This document shows, one piece after another, positions 4,578 through 5,296 of a stretch of 5,296 nucleotides of DNA. How positions within the stretch are numbered: position 1 is the first letter of the stretch; every line of letters begins with the position of its first letter. The stretch spans positions 1 through 5,296 of the forward strand of contig JAJDAB010000030.1 in assembly GCA_029262095.1 (NCBI GenBank). Reading direction: 5' to 3'. Under the pieces are notes generated by a model that was not told the origin of the DNA, did not search any database, and saw nothing but the letters and a program-made list of their open reading frames with translations. The DNA comes from Candidatus Hydrogenedentota bacterium (GTDB taxonomy: Bacteria; Hydrogenedentota; Hydrogenedentia; Hydrogenedentales; SLHB01). The translations under genes were made by a program, and so were the position numbers.

Positions 4578-5296
4578 ATGAGCGATGGCAATATGGAATT
4601 GGTTACGCGACGTTCTACGATCGCGGCCGCGCTATTCCTAGGTAGCGTGCTTGTGTTCTTTTTTGTCTCAGGAGCCAGTGCGCTTTTATACGAAGTCGTC
4701 TGGAGCCGCAAGCTCGCGATCTTGTTTGGTTCGACCACGTACGCCACCAGCACGGTCTTGGCCGTCTACTTCGGCGGTATGGGAATCGGCGCGTATTTCG
4801 GAGGTGCGCTAGCCGATCGCGCAAAACACCCGCTGCTGCTCTACGCGCTATTTGAAATCATAATCGGTGCGTATGCGGCTGGCTTTCTTTTTTTTCTAGA
4901 GACGGGCGAGTCCGCGCTCATCGGCATCATCAGCGCGATGTCAATATCGCGCGGTGTCGGACTGGCCTTGCGGGCTGTGCTGGCGGTTCTCTTGCTGCTC
5001 ATTCCCGTGGCACTAATGGGAGCGACACTTCCGTTGCTCGCGCGTGCGCTCGTCTCGGACGAACAGCGCCTAGGCTTCCGCATTGGCGCGTTGTATACCG
5101 TCAATACATTTGGCGCGGTATTTGGGTGCGCAATTTCAGGCTTTTTCTTGATCCGCCAGTTCGGATATAGCGGCACAACCTATATCGGCGTCGTAGCGAG
5201 CCTTGCCGTGGGTGTAGGTGCCGCGCTATTGGCGTTGGCCAGCCGTAACCGTAACGTCGGCACTGAGGCGCGCCCGGACAAGGCAAACGCTGAAGC
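4578..5296 (+). CDS. fused MFS/spermidine synthase-like membrane protein, N-terminal part (runs off the edge)
   Basis: An open frame of 239 codons plus 2 nt with no stop before the window ends. It is strongly hydrophobic, with about six membrane segments (near residues 16-37, 54-79, 85-107, 128-152, 170-192 and 199-222). Its motifs match the membrane half of spermidine-synthase-like proteins: SGASALLYEVVW (31-42), GSTTYATSTVLAVYFGG (51-67), GALADR (76-81), LIPVALMGATLPLL (141-154) and LYTVNTFGAVFG (172-183). In the family this half is often followed by a cytoplasmic polyamine aminopropyltransferase-like Rossmann domain; here it would lie beyond the edge, so whether it exists or is active is unseen. 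The polar stretch after residue 222 looks like the linker between the halves. Substrate is unknown and a true spermidine-forming role should not be assumed. An uninterrupted T8 run at 4888-4895 lies within the frame. The start is fixed by GGAGG at 4566-4570. Confidence 0.85.
   Translation, partial: MSDGNMELVTRRSTIAAALFLGSVLVFFFVSGASALLYEVVWSRKLAILFGSTTYATSTVLAVYFGGMGIGAYFGGALADRAKHPLLLYALFEIIIGAYAAGFLFFLETGESALIGIISAMSISRGVGLALRAVLAVLLLLIPVALMGATLPLLARALVSDEQRLGFRIGALYTVNTFGAVFGCAISGFFLIRQFGYSGTTYIGVVASLAVGVGAALLALASRNRNVGTEARPDKANAE

Noticed and set aside
4888..4895. T8 run in the membrane protein gene as a programmed slippage site or sequencing error
   Set aside because: The frame is open and the family motifs continue in the same frame on both sides, so no frameshift is needed. 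The run fits codons for a Phe-rich membrane helix.
1..5296. CRISPR array, insertion sequence, tRNA/rRNA, prophage or defence island
   Set aside because: No spaced direct repeats, transposase motifs, terminal inverted repeats, cloverleaf candidates or defence-protein signatures were seen on either strand.

Overview
The window is about 5.3 kb of ordinary-looking bacterial chromosome with compact genes and moderate base composition (roughly half G+C by eye). No tRNA, rRNA, CRISPR array, transposase, phage gene or integration site was seen. The lineage cannot be fixed from the sequence. Three things fit an environmental bacterium, for example Planctomycetota or a neighbouring phylum: a PEP carboxylase of the 'TAHPTEAKR' type, a DUF1569/DinB-like protein, and a membrane protein of the fused MFS/spermidine-synthase type. 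That placement is a guess from family resemblance.

Layout. Positions 1-124 hold one stem-loop and no supportable gene. Positions 125-586 (+) encode a small protein resembling a single-domain retropepsin-like aspartic protease whose active-site DTG reads DTR. It converges on a DUF1569 gene at 710-1168 (-), with 123 bp between them in which nothing was recognised. The 333 bp between that gene and ppc is a divergent control region. It holds a leftward extended -10, an imperfect inverted repeat over that promoter, a rightward promoter with a perfect TATAAT, dyads nested around the rightward promoter, and a leader of about 185 nt with three predicted stem-loops and a possible 24-codon upstream ORF.

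Positions 1502-4246 (+) encode a complete 914-residue phosphoenolpyruvate carboxylase, the only gene here whose function is certain. Its catalytic residues are present, but two of the four positions that bind the feedback inhibitor aspartate in the E. coli enzyme appear replaced. The 331 bp after ppc holds a 9-bp hairpin, a 12-bp perfect palindrome, a plausible promoter and a strong ribosome binding site. They lead into an integral membrane protein gene (4578 to the window edge) that matches the N-terminal membrane half of fused MFS/spermidine-synthase-like proteins.

The genes do not form an obvious pathway. ppc is anaplerotic, making oxaloacetate. Nothing ties it functionally to its neighbours, and its own promoter, leader and downstream hairpin suggest a single-gene transcription unit. 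No previously undescribed multi-gene system was found. The least ordinary parts are the dyad-rich control region and structured leader of ppc, the altered allosteric site of the enzyme, and the altered active site of the protease-like protein.
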